From Geosiphon pyriformis (Eukaryota; Glomeromycota; Glomeromycetes; Archaeosporales; Geosiphonaceae): a stretch of DNA of 64,000 nt. Below, in pieces: positions 34,331 through 46,150 of the stretch. The translations under genes and the position numbers were made by a program. The notes below the pieces were generated by a model. It was given only the letters and a program-made list of their open reading frames with translations, ran no database searches and was not told the DNA's origin. The stretch is from positions 251,541 to 315,540 of the forward strand of contig JAAOMT010000772.1 in the NCBI GenBank assembly GCA_016748015.1, given 5' to 3'. Position 1 is the first letter of the stretch, and each line of letters starts with the position of its first letter.

Positions 34331-34779
34331 AGAAAATTAATATTAAAACTTTGATTGCCAATTTTAAAACCCAAACAATACTAGCTATTAATTACTTAAA
34401 CAATACTACTATTAACCATATTAGTTTCTACTAATACAATCAATTTATTAGCTGTCAATTTATTAAACTCTAACACCAATAGTTTATCAGCTATCCTAGT
34501 CCCAAATAATATATCAATCTCAACAAATTCAAATCCAGTCCCAAAACTTATCTCTCAATAAAAACCAAAAGCCAAAAATGATTCAAATTTACTAGAATTA
34601 GAGATCAACAATGGTAATACACCAACTGTTTTTAGTTTAGCAGTTTAGCAATTTGGATTATAACAGCAAAATTTAGAAACTAATTATGTCCAAAACCCAA
34701 ATACTCAATATTATTTAAGTCTCTTAATATCTTTAGAAATTACCACATTCAACTTATTAAAAATCAACCAAAAACAACC
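34331..34779 (+). pseudogene. Element E2 linker between knuckle and protease
   Basis: Asn/Gln/Ser-rich decayed coding with no clear domain, equivalent to the linker at 46151-46540 in D. Minus-strand open stretches here are shadows. Confidence 0.4.
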
Positions 34780-35200
34780 TATACCTACCAACAACATTTT
34801 ACTAGCTATCATTACAGAAAATGAATTACTTACAATTATATTTTTTTTTAAAATAAAAGAATCAATCATGGCACTTCTATTTAGTAGAGCCACTTTTGAT
34901 ACTAAATCAATCACCATCATGTATATAAATACCAAAGTCAATGGCCATTCTATTAAACTGATTTTTAACAGTAGATTAGCAGATAGCATTATTACATTAC
35001 AACTCATGGACCAGTTAAGTTACCAAGTTGATTTTGTTGCCAGCACCAGAATTATTATCACCAATAGAATAACAAAAATGCCCATTGGTGAAATTGATGA
35101 CTTTTTATTTAAAGTCAATGGTATTATAACATCAATTAAAATGTTAGTAATAAAAACTATCCAATATTAAGTTTTTATTGGTAATAACTAACTGTTTAAA
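34780..35200 (+). pseudogene. Element E2 aspartic protease
   Basis: Stretch 34868-35170: ALLFSRATFDTKSITIMYIN, KVNGHSIKLIFNSRLADSII (catalytic DSG changed to NSR), IIITNRITKMPIGEIDDFLF, MLVIKTIQY. Catalytic Asp is lost, so the enzyme is dead. Confidence 0.8.
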
Positions 35201-36190
35201 ACCAATGCAATATTTAATAAAAACATTCAGAAATTACAACTGAGCCAAAATAATTAAAACATTTAAGTACTAGCCACTTGTGATTATTTCAAAACTACTA
35301 CCAACAAGCAGCCACTAATTGAGTTTGAAAAGAAAAAAAAAAAACCTACTTAAAAAGTTTACTAAATTTTGTGAGATAAAGAAAAACACAACATGTTACT
35401 ATTCATACTTATTTAAAAAAAAAAGAAAAAAAGAAAAAAAAAAGAAAAAAAACTTCAAACTACCACATCTACTTACATTTTGTATACTATTACACTCTAA
35501 AAACAGACAAACTATCATTAATTTAAGCTAATATGTGTCAATTGTGACAAAAAATTGTCTACAATAGACATATGTTGTGACAATAATGAAAAATAGCCAA
35601 CAACAACCAAATATTATTGTCATCTATGCATTTTTAAATGCTTTGTATGACCCAAATAACAAAAAAAAATAGAACAACAAATTATGCTTTGCTTGTAAAA
35701 AAACTCTTCTGAATAAAAAAAAGTGGAATAATATTCCTGGTTATAAAAAAACATGCAATAAATTGTATTAATACACAATTTTTATAAGCAATTGGATAAA
35801 CAAAAAAATACCAATAGACACTGCTTAAAAAAAAGCTGTAAAACATTTGAATAGTTGCCCACATGACAATAACAAAATCTGGTAAATGGCAATTGCCAAA
35901 ATTGAAGACACATCTTTAGAAGAAATAAAACAATTAAAAACAATTCACTAAAATCTGAAAAAACCATTTGAATCTTAAATCCCAATATTATCTTTGAAGT
36001 TATGGATTCAGAACAATTCCACAAATACTACCAAAAATTAGCACCTATTAGAAAGAAACAAGAGCAATGCTTAAAATAGCTTAATATTCAACTATGTGAC
36101 TATTGTTTAATTCTGTATAATTTTTAATATTGTAATAATTGTGATATTATTTACAATCTACCATTATATATAATATATTCAATTTTTAAA
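35201..36190 (+). pseudogene. Element E2 Cys-rich domain
   Basis: Heavily decayed; paired Cys codons survive (TTATGCTTTGCTTGTAAA region at 35689; CDYC near 36105; CNNCD at 36130). Poly-A rich. Position and order match C and D. Confidence 0.5.
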
Positions 36191-37030
36191 GAAAAAAAAC
36201 TAATTAGCAAGTGTGTATTGGAATCAGAATCGAAAATCAATTGTAATTTAGACTTTGATGATAATGACAACAATGATTTTAACTCTGTTCATTATGGCAA
36301 TAACAACAATAATTCAAACTCCAATTACAACTTTAAACAATATATTGCACTTCCAAATCTATCAATAGAGCAGGAACTAAAATAGTTTAACAATAATAAT
36401 AAAAGTATTATGTCAAAATATATGCATAATACCAATATAAGATTTGATTTTAAATATCCAAAAAAAACTGTTATCAAATTGAAACCACATTTGTGTACTA
36501 GTATAAATCTAAAAATAACACTGAAAATTCTAATAACAATAATGGTTCAACTAGTTTCTAGATCTAATTTAGTAAAAAAAAATTAACATTAAAGGAAAAA
36601 TAATTGATGCAGAATATATAGAAAATATTATTGTAATGCTACAAAACAATTCAAAAAAAAGATACATAATTAAACTAAATAAAAAAATAGCACATACAAT
36701 ATTCTTACTTCTAGTGAAAATAGCTTAATTAATACTAATAAAAACAAGGAAAGAATTAAAAATCACAGCCAGAGGAAAAAATGAATTTGAATCAATGAGT
36801 AAAATAGACATACCAGTTAATATGGCAGAAAAAAAACCAATTAATAAGAGAGAAATTATTTTCACTAATCAATTAGTTTCTATTTCATCATATAATCAGT
36901 ATATGTTAATAATAGAAAGAAAAGTAAAAGACCAGTCTTAGATTTTTGAGATAGAAGTTACAATTTGTGAATTAAAAAAGATTGCAGTAAATTTAATGTT
37001 CTTTAAAGTAACAACTTTTTAGTTATAAAA
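36191..37030 (+). pseudogene. Element E2 dUTPase domain, truncated after it
   Basis: Asn-rich linker, then HNTNIRFDFKYPKK (motif 1), a LVSRSNLVKK motif 2, IIDAEYIENI (motif 3 decayed) and KKIAHTIFLLL (motif 4). Coding similar to D (KEIIFTNQLVSISSYNQYML) follows and ends at about 37030. Confidence 0.72.
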
Positions 37031-37440
37031 AGTACTTTAATCCAATCATTATGTTTGCTATTAGTTTGATAATAAAGAATGTTTTAGAAAAAGACTAAAA
37101 ACTTTGATTAATTTTACAGAATATACACAAAGCTTATAATTTGATAAGATGATATTATCTTAAAGCTAATTTAAAACAAATTAAAATGTGTAATAAGTTT
37201 ATTAAATTTTTTGGAAATATTTACTTGAACAGAACCAACAAAATAATAACTGATTTTGGTCTCTCAAATAGTTACAAACTGTTAAATAGAATTGATCAGA
37301 GTAAGATTTTTTTATTTTTTCTTTGAAGAATCTTCTATGACTTATTTTTATATAAGATCAAAAAACATGAACATTTATGTAGTTACAAGATTGATTTAAA
37401 ATTTGTAGCAAAATTTGACAGAGTAAAAACTTAAACTAGA
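37031..37440 (+). pseudogene. Possible protein kinase remnant
   Basis: One frame reads NIHKAYNLIR, then GNIYLNRTNKIITDFGLSNS followed by RIDQSKIF. This resembles the catalytic-loop to activation-loop part of a kinase (HxD-like region, GNIL, DFG, SKIFG). AM fungal genomes have large families of such kinases. Stops and frame breaks make it a relic. It is the only stretch in the window that might be host-derived. Chance resemblance cannot be excluded. Confidence 0.33.
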
Positions 37441-37642
37441 ATGACTACTTACTTTATTGTTAAGGCATTTTTGGATAATACAATTTGAATAAACAGTAGT
37501 TAGATTGCTATATAATATATTTTAAACATAGCCAGTAAATTTTTTGCAATCAATAAAATTTCTATAAACAATAAAAAAACTGTTGTTATTCTTATCAATC
37601 AAAGAGTTAGAAATGCTTCTTTGCTTATTAGCAGTATTACCA
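37441..37642. other. AT-rich stretch, nothing recognised
   Basis: Short AT-rich sequence between the kinase-like fragment and the 1.4 kb repeat. I see no RNA gene, LTR end or domain. Confidence 0.5.
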
Positions 37643-39020
37643 AAAAATTTTCATGCTTTTTTATGCAAAAATTACAACATATACAATAGAAATTAACATC
37701 AAAATCATGTAAAAAAGGTCTATATTATCACAAAATCAGCCAGCAATCTGAAAATAAATGATCAACAATTAATTTAATTACAACAAAAAGATATGACACA
37801 ATCCAACAGTTTAATTAAGTTAAATACAAAGAAATCTTGGCAAATTAAGAAACACTAATGGAAATAAACAATTAACATATGTAATCTAATAACAACAGAC
37901 TTTGTTATGTTTCAAGATTTTTATATGCTCTTATTAAAACAATCTAACATTCTGAATTTGTGATCAATAGTTAAAAGTGGTTACTAAAAAATACAATCAA
38001 TTAATCTATTTCTGATTATGTTGATTATAATCACAATTGGTATCATTAATTTATAATCAATATTTTAGATTCAGCTATTTAAATCTGATCATCTAAATTA
38101 TTAGCTTCTGAATAAATAATAGATTAAGTAAGCTCATCATAAATTAATTAATTTAATATATATAAATAATTGATGTATTTTAAATACTTCTAATATAGTA
38201 TATAAATTTGATGTAATTTAGCTATATATATAGTCTTTCTGTTAGTTCAGAAAAGTATTAGTTCAATACTGAGCCAACTCTTTGCTATAGTTTTTATAAT
38301 AATTAGTCAGTCTTTTCCTCTATATTTCACTCTTTTTTTTTCTCTTTCTATGCTTCAAATATTTGTTATTACAATTTTAAGTATGTTTTTTTATATTCCT
38401 TATTATCATTTAAAATCACATTGTTTATAATTTTTTACCTATTTGTTATTACTATTTCAAGTTTTTTTATTATTTTTGATGTTTAAATTATGTATTATTA
38501 CTATTTCACATTAAGTTTTGTTTTACTAAACAAGTTGTTAAATATAAAAATAAGTAATAAAATATTATATTGTTAGAGAGTAGTCTTAACAATAAAAAAT
38601 TTAATTGAAATTTATTTCAGTTATGTTTGACTTTCATAATCTTTTTATAATTCTTATAACTTTACTTTCAAAGCTGAATATTTGAACATTACATCTTTTT
38701 AATAACTAATTGAAAAAATTCTGGTTATATATTTATAGTTTGGTTTTGTTCTTATTGCTGGTTGCACTTTTAATATATATAAAGAGATATAACTTCTCTT
38801 TTTCTTTTAAAATACTTAAGACTGGTTCTCAAAAACAAATAATAATAACAATACTTTTTTTTACTTTTAATAATATTATTACATATTTCTTTTTGCTTTT
38901 CCACTTACTAAAATAGTCTATACACTTATAATATACTATAGTTAATAGTATAATCATGGTAATATGTATTACTAATTAAGTTAAGAAATGTTTCCAAATA
39001 CTGACAAAAACTACTGGTAA
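37643..39020 (+). repeat. 1.4 kb dispersed repeat R, left copy
   Basis: Aligns over its length with 49394-50796, mostly with transition differences. It starts ATTACCAAAAAATTTTCATG and ends CTACTGGTAATA. A TATA-like TATATATATAG lies at about 38223-38235. It contains no clear domain. The ends (GTAACA in the right copy) look LTR-like, but no matching TG start was found. Orientation is arbitrary. Confidence 0.75.
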
Positions 39021-39046
39021 TATATAGTGTCTTTTGTTGTTAGTAT

Positions 39047-39936
39047 TGTTACAGATGATTATTTGGAGTCTTAAGTCAAATAACAAATCCGTAACTTGGT
39101 GCTCAAAGAGCTGTTTGCATTTGATAATAATTTGAAGATTTTGTAGTCTGAAGGTTTTGTTGAAGTCTTTTGTATAATGGACAGAAATTCAATAGTTGTT
39201 TTATCCATAGCTTCCCAAAATTACAATTCTGTTAATTCTTTTCTCGGCGTGGTGGCTGGCAATCCTCTGGTAAGTAATCTGTAATTCACTTTACGTGCTC
39301 TACCCATTCGCAGGAGTCTTTTACTAGACAATCCTTGACATCAATAATCTAGCACTTTTAATCAATTAGTTCACAACAATAAAATCAAAGAAAGAAATAA
39401 AATAAGAAAATAAAGAAAATAAAAAAATAAGAAAATAAGAAAATAAGCCAAGACAATGTACAGATTAATATTCGTCAATAGCCGTGATCAAGAGCTATTG
39501 TTCCAGTGTGGTTAAGTATTGATTGTTATCAACATAGAATGTTGATAGTGAAAAGTAGATTTGGATGGTAAATAATTTATTTATTCAATATTTTGTAAAG
39601 GGGAGATTTCTAACTAAAGAATTCTGCTTTTTCTATTTCTAATGCTACTACTATATATACATAATTGATGTTATATAAGATTGCTCACATTTTTGAACAA
39701 TGTGCTATGATTTTTTGAGCAATGCTCACATTGCTGAGTGATGTGCTCTAATTTTCTAACATTGCTCCACATTGTTGAGCAATATGCCATGTTTTCTGAC
39801 ATTGCTCCACATTGCTGAGCAATGTGCCATGATTTCTAACATTGCTTCACATTGCTGAGTAATATGCTCACGTGCTAAATACTATTTTCTTATTGGTCTG
39901 CTATTTTCCATATCTATTTCCTTTTTATGAATAACA
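39047..39936 (-). repeat. Element D 3' LTR
   Basis: Starts TGTTACAGATGATTATTTG, ends GAATAACA. Palindromic array at 39685-39875, TATATATAC at 39650-39660. 39100-39115 holds the GGTGCTC that is complementary to its own PBS partner in the 5' LTR. Confidence 0.93.
39685..39875 (-). repeat. Palindromic array ACATTGCTGAGCAATGT in D LTR
   Basis: About five units of 38-40 bp, each with a near-perfect hairpin ACATTGCT-G-AGCAATGT plus a spacer such as GCYATGATTTCTG. Equivalent arrays: 49015-49205 (D 5' LTR), 54335-54480 and 56785-56860 (H). In element direction the array ends just before the TATA box. Confidence 0.85.
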
Positions 39937-39953
39937 TTATCTCCTCCTTTAAT
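39937..39953 (-). promoter_or_regulatory. Polypurine tract of element D
   Basis: Minus strand AAAGGAGGAGATAA abuts the LTR start; same tract as in element B. Confidence 0.85.
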
Positions 39954-40750
39954 ATTGAGCTCCATCAAAATCTTCATTTTGAATTAATTCTAATACTTCT
40001 TTTTCAAGTATTGTTTGTTCAATTCTGTTCTTTATGTTTTCTACTTGTGTATTGTTCATTTTTTTCCATTGATTAATGGTTATGGTTTTTATGTCAGAGT
40101 GTAACAGTATTTCTGGATAGTTCTGGAATATGTTGTGTAGTCAATAAATTGTTCTCACATGTAGTGTCAAGTTTGTCTTTTTCCCAATAAATTTTTCAAT
40201 TTGCTGTATTATATTTTGGTTAAATACTCTCTTAGATTTGTCGATATACAACTCCTGAATATTCAACTTTTGACCTAGCTGGTAGTAACAATATGATATT
40301 GGAAGTTGTTTTGTTCATTGCTTCCAATTTTTTTTTGTAAGCTTTTCAGTTGGTATCATAATAGATATTTTTCCAAAAGTGTTTTTTACTTTTTCTACTA
40401 TCTTATCTGACCAGTTTTTATTGTTTTTTGGTGGTTGCTAATATGGTGTATTCTTTGTCTTTCTTCTGGTGTTTTGATAGCAGATAGTTTGGTTATTAAT
40501 GATAATTTCTATATCTAACTGTTGTTGACTTAAGGCCTAAAACAATTGTTGAGCTATTGTGTAAATATGGTTTGGTATTTTCATTTTCTTTGTTGCTTTT
40601 GTTGTGTATACTGTGTCTTTATATATTCTTTTAATTGTTCAATTTGCCATGTTTGGTGTAATTATTATGATTGGTTCCAGATTTCATAGAATCTCATCTG
40701 GTTGGACTATTATTTTCTGTATTCCTAATTGTAGAATATTACTGGTAAAT
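39954..40750 (-). pseudogene. Element D Pol C-terminal tail
   Basis: Decayed coding after integrase: NMANWTIKRIYKDTVYTT, QQLDIEIIINNQTI, then KLTKKNWKQWTKQLPISYCY, IQQIEKFIGKKTNLTLH and ENIKNRIEQTILEKEVLELI, reaching the PPT. The same blocks occur in A. Lys-rich helical character. No domain recognised. Confidence 0.65.
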
Positions 40751-41880
40751 AGTGGTGTTATCTTGTGATATGGTTTTAATCAATCTTCATGTGCTGCTTT
40801 GGTCAAGATTTTGTTGTTCAATCTTAATTTATAAGCTCTATTTCCTAGAATTTCTTTTATGTGAAATGGTCTGTCCCATTTGGAGTCAAATTTTCCACTC
40901 CATTGTTTTTCCACTTTGGTATGATGTAGAAGTACTTTGTCTCCAATCTTGAATTCAACTGGTTTGTCTGATAGTTGACTATCATGTCTTTTTTTTTGTT
41001 TCTCTTGTGACTTTTGAATGTTATCAGCTGCTCTTCTTTGTTTGTTTTTTAGTGTTTCCATTAAGTCATATGTTTTTCTCAATAGTGTTTCCTGGAAATT
41101 TTTTTTTGTTATTGGTTCAGTTGGATATGTGTTAACTTCTATCTCAACTGGTATTGTTGCTGTTCTATTATATACTAATTCAAATGATATTGCTTGTATA
41201 GTATCTTGCTTCATTGTCCGATATGCAAATAGTACTGATAGTATGAACAAATCTCATTTATTGGTTTTCTTGGCTGAGTTTGGCAATTGCTTTACACAAT
41301 GTTTTATTAAATCTTTTAACTAAACCATTTGTTTGTGGATAATATGGTGATAATAATGGTCTTTTAATTCCGAATCTTTGGCTCAATTCTGCTAGTGTTC
41401 TGTTCACAAAGTGAGTTTCTTGGTCTGATAATAATTTTTTTGGACATTCATGTCGACAAATTAGATCTTGATAAATGAATTTGGCAACAGATTCTGTATC
41501 CACTCTTTGAATTGTTTTTGCTTCTAGCTATTTAATGAGATAGTTTATGGCTACTGTAATATATCTATTTCTTCTACTAGTAATTGTTAATGGTCCGACT
41601 AAGTCAATTCTAATGTGATCAAATGATTGTTTACTTTGATTGGTCTCAGTAGTTCATTGGGTTTTATTCCTTTTTTTTTTTGACAAGAATCACAATTTTG
41701 GACATATTGGATGATGTTTGAATATATTGATGGCTAATAGTATTTTTTTTTGGTCTTTTCCATGGTTGTTTCTTTGTAGAAATATTCTGCTGTTGGATCT
41801 GAGTGCATGTTGAACAGTATTGTTTCTTTTTCTGGTTCTGTAACTACTCTAATTGGTTGATCTGAATTTTGTCTATTTTT
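40751..41880 (-). pseudogene. Element D integrase with Glu replaced by Lys
   Basis: Stretches 41503-41258 and 41250-40780 plus upstream coding. The zinc-binding region has NCDSCQKKKG and MHSDP. The core has HIRIDLVGPL (Asp), LLSDQETHF (Asp) and QTNGLVKRFN, where the catalytic Glu is Lys (AAA). The C-terminal part reads WDRPFHIKEILGNRAYKLRL, GPY/F-like. The same Lys occurs in A. Confidence 0.88.
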
Positions 41881-42089
41881 TTATAAAGTATGTTTTGGTG
41901 AGTGATAAAGTATTTTGATTGTTGTTTGATACTATTTCGTTCTGATTGAGATAATTTCTCCTTGAACTGTTGAGTATCTATATAATGTTTGAGTTGTTGG
42001 TATTTTTGTGTGTTCATCTTTTGTTATATTTTCATTGGATTTGGTTTGGTTTTGTTATATTTTTAGGTTAAAATGTTCTTAGATTTGTT

Positions 42090-42540
42090 TTATTTATGAC
42101 AAACCATCTGCATTTCTGTTGTCTTTTCTCTTTTTATAATGTATGGTATAAGTATATAGTGAGAGTGCCATTTTCTATCTGAATTGTCTGCCATCTTCAA
42201 ATTCTTGTTTTTGGAGTAATGTCAGTTCTTTGTGATCTGTATACACCTCAAACTTCTGGCTCAAGTATTCTTTCCATTTCATAACTGTCCAATAAATTGC
42301 TAAATGTTCTAGTTCTGGTGTTCCATAATTTTTTTTAGCTGAAGTTAAACCTCGGCTGGCATATGCAACTAAATGTTCCCTTCCATCTGGTTCTTTTTGT
42401 GATAGTACTGCTCCCAATGCTTGGCCTGATGTATTAGTGGTAATGATGAACAGTTTATTGTGATCTGGATAAATCAGTACTGGAGCTTGTATAAGCTTTC
42501 TTCTTAGAATATCAAAAGCTTCTTGTTGTGCTTCTGTCTA
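42090..42540 (-). pseudogene. Element D RNase H domain
   Basis: Stretch 42417-42175 and flanks: FIITTNTSGQALGAVLSQKE, HLVAYASRGLTSAKKNYGTP, ELEHLAIYWTVMKWKEYL, FEVYTDHKELTLLQ, then NADGLS. It matches gypsy RNase H and is nearly intact in one frame. Confidence 0.9.
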
Positions 42541-43400
42541 TTCGTATTTCACATTCTTGGTTTGGAGATAATTGAGTGGTTGGACTATCTTAGAAAAGTT
42601 TTTGATGAAGTATCAATAATAAACTGCGAATCCCAAGAATGACTTTAACTCTGTCACATTGGTTGGTACTGGAAAGTTTTTGACTATCACTATTTTTTCT
42701 GGATCCGTTTTGATGCTGTCTTTGCTTACTATATGCCCTAAAAAGTTTAATTCTGTCTTGCCAAAGAAGCACTTATTGGTGTTCAACTTTAGCCCTGCTC
42801 GTCATAGCCTTTCAAACACTTGTTGTAGATAATGCAAATAATCATTGAATATTTTGGAGAACACATTAGTGTCATCTAAATAAATGACTACTGATTTCCA
42901 CAATAAGCTAGTATATACTATTTCTATTAACTGTTGAAATGTGACTGGAGCATTCATCAAGCTGAATGGCATGACTTCAAACTTGAAATTCCCTTTTCTC
43001 ATTATAAAAGCCGTTTTTTCTTTGTCTGCTGAATCCATGGCTACCTGCCAGTATCTACTGTTTAGATCCAGTATTGAGAACCATTTATTTCTTCCAAAAG
43101 CATTGAATAGCTCCTGAATTCATGGAGTTGGATAGCTGTCTCCACGGATGACTCTATTGAGTTTTCTGTAGTCCACACAAAATCTGATCTTTCTATTCTT
43201 CTTCCAAACGAGTACTACTGGTAATGACCATGGGCTTATAGATGGCTGAATTAGCCTGTTGTCAAGCATTTAGTTGATTTCTTGACAAATAATCTCATGC
43301 CTGGCTGGTGGTACTCTGTATGCTTGTTGTTTAATTGGTATAGCATCTTTAGTCTTGATCTGATGTTAGATGATATCAGTTCTACCAAATTTATTTTTGC
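42541..43400 (-). pseudogene. Element D reverse transcriptase
   Basis: Stretch 43038-42802 and flanks: LPVVLVWKKNRKIRFCVDY, LDLNSRYWQVAMDSADKEK, FSLMNAPVTFQQLIEIVY, VIYLDDTNVFS (catalytic YLDD present), FLGHIVSKDSIKTDPEKI. A stop interrupts FERL-RAGL. Apart from a few stops the motifs are conserved. Confidence 0.9.
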
Positions 43401-43606
43401 TAGTAAAGATGTCATTGAAGTTGTTGAGTAATATCTTGAGTTGTATATGTTAGAGTGGATCCAAATTTCTCATGTTCATTTGTTTCAATTGTTCTGATTG
43501 GAGCAAATAACATTTATTTTGTCCATAAATTGTTTGTGATGTGATATCCACATATCCGCATAGCTGTAGAAAGTCTGAAATAATACTTGGTAATTGATTT
43601 TCTAAT
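43401..43606 (-). pseudogene. Element D linker between dUTPase region and RT
   Basis: Coding such as QLCGYVDITSQTIYGQNKCY and LLQSEQLKQMNMRNLDPL, conserved in A at about 4480-4600. No known domain. Confidence 0.55.
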
Positions 43607-44614
43607 TCAGTGCTTATGTATCCAATGATAGTTTTCTGATATTGTGATGGCATCTTCTGTGGTATTGTAAATGAAAATTTTAATATGGTTGTGGTTTTTG
43701 GCTGGTATGTGGAGATTGATGAGTTTAATCTCTTCTGATTCACAAAGGCTTGTTTCTGCTTCAAAAATCTGATTCTTATCTTTTACCTTTCTCTCTATAA
43801 TTATTATGTACTGGTCATATAGTGGAATAGAAATTACTTGACCAGTTGAGATAATTTTTCCTTGGCCAATCATTTTTTTTTCTGCCATATTGACTGGTAC
43901 ATCTATTCTACTTGTGGATCCAAATTCCTGTATTCCTTTAGCTGTTATCCTTAATTCTTTTCTTTTTCCCACTGATACTAATTAAGCTACTTTAACCAAA
44001 GACAGGAATATTGCCTGTGCTATCTTTTCATTTAGTTCTATTATATAGGTCTTTTCTGAGTCATTTTGTAGCATTGCCATTATATTTCCTACATATCCAG
44101 CATCGATTATTCCTTCTCTTATATTAATCCCTCTTTTTGCTAAACTACTTCTGGAAGCTAGTTGAATCATAGTTGTTGCTGGTATTTTCAACACTATTTT
44201 CAGATCATTGCAGGTGTGTGAATGTGGCTCTAATTTAATGGCATCTTTCTCTGAATACCTCAGATTAAACCCAGCATCAGTATTATGCACACGTTCTGAC
44301 ATGATTCCTTTCTCATTATCACTGAACCATTTCAAAGTCTGCTCCTTGGTAAGATCAGGGAGCGTGATATATATTTTTGGGTTTGAATTGGAGTCCCAAT
44401 TGCTGTTGTTTTTGTTGTCATTTTGAACAGAACTGGAACCAGTGTTTTTGTCATCATCATTGTCGGAGTTTAAATCAGAATTGAAAACTGATTCTGATTC
44501 TGATGCGCAGCTGCTGATTGGTTCTTTTTCTTCTGGAATCATGTAGATTATGCATGGTGGTAGATTGTAAATAAGGTCACAATCATCACAGAATTGGAAG
44601 TCACATGGGATCAA
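43607..44614 (-). pseudogene. Element D dUTPase domain with acidic linker
   Basis: 44614-43982 opens with a Ser/Asp/Asn-rich linker (SESESVFNSDLNSDNDDDKN). Then dUTPase motifs 1-4 follow: NTDAGFNLRYSEK, ASRSSLAKRGINI, GIIDAGYVGNI and EKIAQAIFLSLV. A stop precedes motif 5 at 43930, which is decayed (AKGIQEFGSTSR). Continuing coding (43972-43607) includes PVNMAEKKMIGQGKIISTGQ, a conserved segment of unknown function. Confidence 0.87.
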
Positions 44615-45540
44615 ACAGTGGTCACATAATCAGATATTTATTTTCTCCAAACATTGCTTTTGCTTTTCTCTCATGGGTGCTAAGTTCTGATAGTGTTCAT
44701 AAAATTTTTCTGGGCTGTTTTCTAAGTCAAGAAAAGCATTCGGATTGAGAACCAAAACAATGTCTGTTGGTTCTGGAGGGTTGTTTTTGATTTCCAGAAT
44801 TTTACTGAGTGAAGTGTCTTCTACTTTGGCATTGGCTATTTGCCAGATTTCGTTCTTGTCATGTGGATAACCTTCTAAACAAGAGATTACTTGGTGTCAG
44901 GCTGCTGTAATAGGTGTTCCACAATTCACTCAATCACTGATGAGAATTATGTACTGGCACAAAGTGTCACACATTCCCCCTCAACTAGGAATGTTATTTC
45001 ACATCTCTTTGTTGAGCAGTTGTTCTCTACAAGCAAGACATGATTTATTGTCCCACTTGTCTTGTCTCTTGGGGTACCCATAGCATTTGCAGTAGTATGG
45101 TTTGCAATAATAATGGGTGTGCATCCAGTAGTCTTTGTCTGGTGCAACCCAAGCTTCCATTGAAAACAACTTTTTGTTGCAGTCTTTATATTTGAGAGAA
45201 ATATGCGGTGGCTCTGGTCTGGTGTTGGTTGAGTAGAATCTTCCCCAGCCACTGGTGCTGGCTTTGGTGGTTTTGTTAGTTTTAAGTCGGTTTTCTTCAT
45301 TTCCTTTCTCTTTTTCTTGATTGCTTTCCTTATACTCCCAGGTTGATGGGTCTTCTTGATTATTGTTAATTTCCCAAGCTTGATCAGTGTTCCAGGTAAG
45401 TTCTTTTTTTTTTTCCTTTTTCTTGGTCATTGTCATTCCAGACAAGTATTGGCAGCAGTTTGTTGTAATCAACATTGGTCCATGATACTTGGTATGCTTC
45501 CCAGGTGGGTTTTGGCTTCTTTTCCTCCAAGTCAATTAAT
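44615..45540 (-). pseudogene. Element D Cys-rich domain
   Basis: Stretch 45535-44999 and downstream: basic N-terminal part (TMTKKKEKKKE), YKDCNKKLFSMEAWVAPDKD, HYYCKPYYCKCYGYPKRQDK, WDNKSCLACREQLL, then CDTLCQY, a helical middle, and CDHCLIPCDFQFCDDC before the dUTPase linker. Same order of Cys pairs as in B and C. Confidence 0.75.
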
Positions 45541-46150
45541 GGGGCTAGCATGTAACTGGATTTGAAATGGCCACACGTTGCTGATATTTATATGTGTTAG
45601 CTGTTTTGGCTAAGTTGCAACTTCTGAGTGGTCTAATCGAGGATGGCATTTGTTTTGATGAGCCAGTCATTACCAACTAGTGCTTGGTACTAAGTGGCTT
45701 CCATAACTAGTACTTTAATTAGGATAATTATGCCATTGATTTCTATAAAGAAGTTGTCAATTTCGCCAATAGAAGTTTTGGTTGCTCTATTGGCAGTGAT
45801 GATTTTTGTGCTGGCAGCTTGATCAACTTGGCAACCTAATTAATCTATGAGTTGTCTTGTGATGATGCTGCCAGTTGATCCACTATCTAGGATCAGTTTG
45901 ATGAGGTGGCCATTGACTTTCACATCAGTGTACATCATCATAATGGGTTTTTCTTCTAAGGTGGCTCTACTGAATAGTAGTACTGTTGTAGTTTCCTCGA
46001 GTTTGAAAGAAAATATGGCAGTCAATGTTTTGTCATTGGTGACGGTGGCTGGAGGTATGTTGTTGATAAGTACTGATTGTCAATTGGATTCTGAGTTGTG
46101 AGAGATGGCGTCTTCTGAAGTAACCAAGAGACTTAAATAATGTTGAGAAT
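45541..46150 (-). pseudogene. Element D aspartic protease with DSG intact
   Basis: Stretch 46025-45840: TAIFSFKLEETTTVLLFSRA, MMYTDVKVNGHLIKLILDSG, STGSIITRQLID. It continues past a stop with HQAASTKIITANRATKTSIG and VLVMEATQYQALVGNDWL. Catalytic DSG is present. Confidence 0.87.

Larger units (their letters stand above)
31574..37030 (+). mobile_element. Element E2: 3'-truncated Ty3/Gypsy element
   Basis: 5' LTR, gag, PR, Cys-rich and dUTPase regions in plus orientation. Similarity stops at about 37030, before RT. There is no 3' LTR. It inserted into the E1 capsid after CCAT (31570-31573). Very many stops and A/T substitutions make it one of the oldest copies here. Confidence 0.8.

Noticed and set aside
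38710-38916. Small plus-strand ORF with a membrane-like start in repeat R
   Set aside because: Not preserved in the right R copy (frame broken), and AT-rich sequence gives Phe/Leu/Ile codons by chance.
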